DNA from: Limnanthes douglasii subsp. nivea
Lineage: Eukaryota > Streptophyta > Magnoliopsida > Brassicales > Limnanthaceae
Length of the DNA stretch: 64,000 bases
Direction: 5' to 3'
Assembly (NCBI GenBank): GCA_036936605.1
Contig: JAUPFV010000004.1
Span: forward strand, 87,446,334 to 87,510,333
Shown here: positions 63,965-64,000 of the stretch, piece by piece
Position numbering within the stretch: the first letter of the stretch is position 1
How the letters are laid out: each line of letters begins with the position of its first letter
Position numbers and translations under genes: made by a program
The notes under the pieces: generated by a model
The model's database searches: none
The model's input: only the letters and a program-made list of their open reading frames with translations
Told to the model about the DNA's origin: nothing

Positions 63965-64000
63965 CGGTAAATACGTGAAGCAGTGGGGTTTATAAGGTGT

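Overview
This window is a gene-poor, AT-rich stretch of a plant nuclear genome, probably a dicot. It is built almost entirely of nested transposable elements. The plant assignment rests on Tat-like Ty3/gypsy elements, a Ty1/copia element with the plant initiator-Met primer site, a Mutator-like (MULE) transposase carrying an OTU protease domain, a plant mobile domain (PMD) relic, plant LINE proteins, and one intact A20/AN1 stress-associated zinc-finger gene with no introns in its coding region. The species cannot be fixed from the sequence.

Layout. 1-2519: 5' part of a decayed minus-strand Ty3/gypsy element running off the window. 2711-5646: broken PMD gene, a CCGG-rich block and a small unknown ORF. 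6185-18080: minus-strand MULE transposase-OTU gene, split by gypsy element 1 (7017-16422, TSD AAGTT). 18180-18680: a second CCGG-rich block. 20196-25128: complete but dead Ty1/copia element (TSD CATAG). 25560-25800: LINE scrap. 26224-27655: a 1.4-kb CCA-type repeat, followed by a decayed tandem array of about 375-385 bp units. 30127-40987: gypsy element 2 (TSD AATTT) with a solo LTR (TSD AGTTT) inside its left LTR. 41736-41998: a two-exon gene fragment. 42980-44133: non-autonomous MULE with a 9-bp TSD. 44245-44461: a tRNA-derived SINE. 45684-47040: LINE ORF1. 47411-47673: DJ-1/PfpI pseudogene fragment. 48479-48967: the intact A20/AN1 gene. 50130-51771 and 62590-63964: pieces of a minus-strand LINE flanking gypsy element 3 (51772-62140).

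The most interesting unit recurs in all three full gypsy elements. Besides gag-pol, each carries a convergent gene on the opposite strand between the 3' end of pol and the 3' LTR. It has its own TATA box about 100 bp upstream of a shared ATG and a G-box further upstream. Two of the three copies keep a GT-AG intron of about 80 bp, and the product ends in a long coiled coil and an acidic tail. A conserved convergent spacer with two copies of a CCTTGG-N4-CCAAGG hairpin separates it from pol. LTR pairs of all three elements differ by about 5 percent by eye, suggesting one wave of insertion. All three elements are now damaged.
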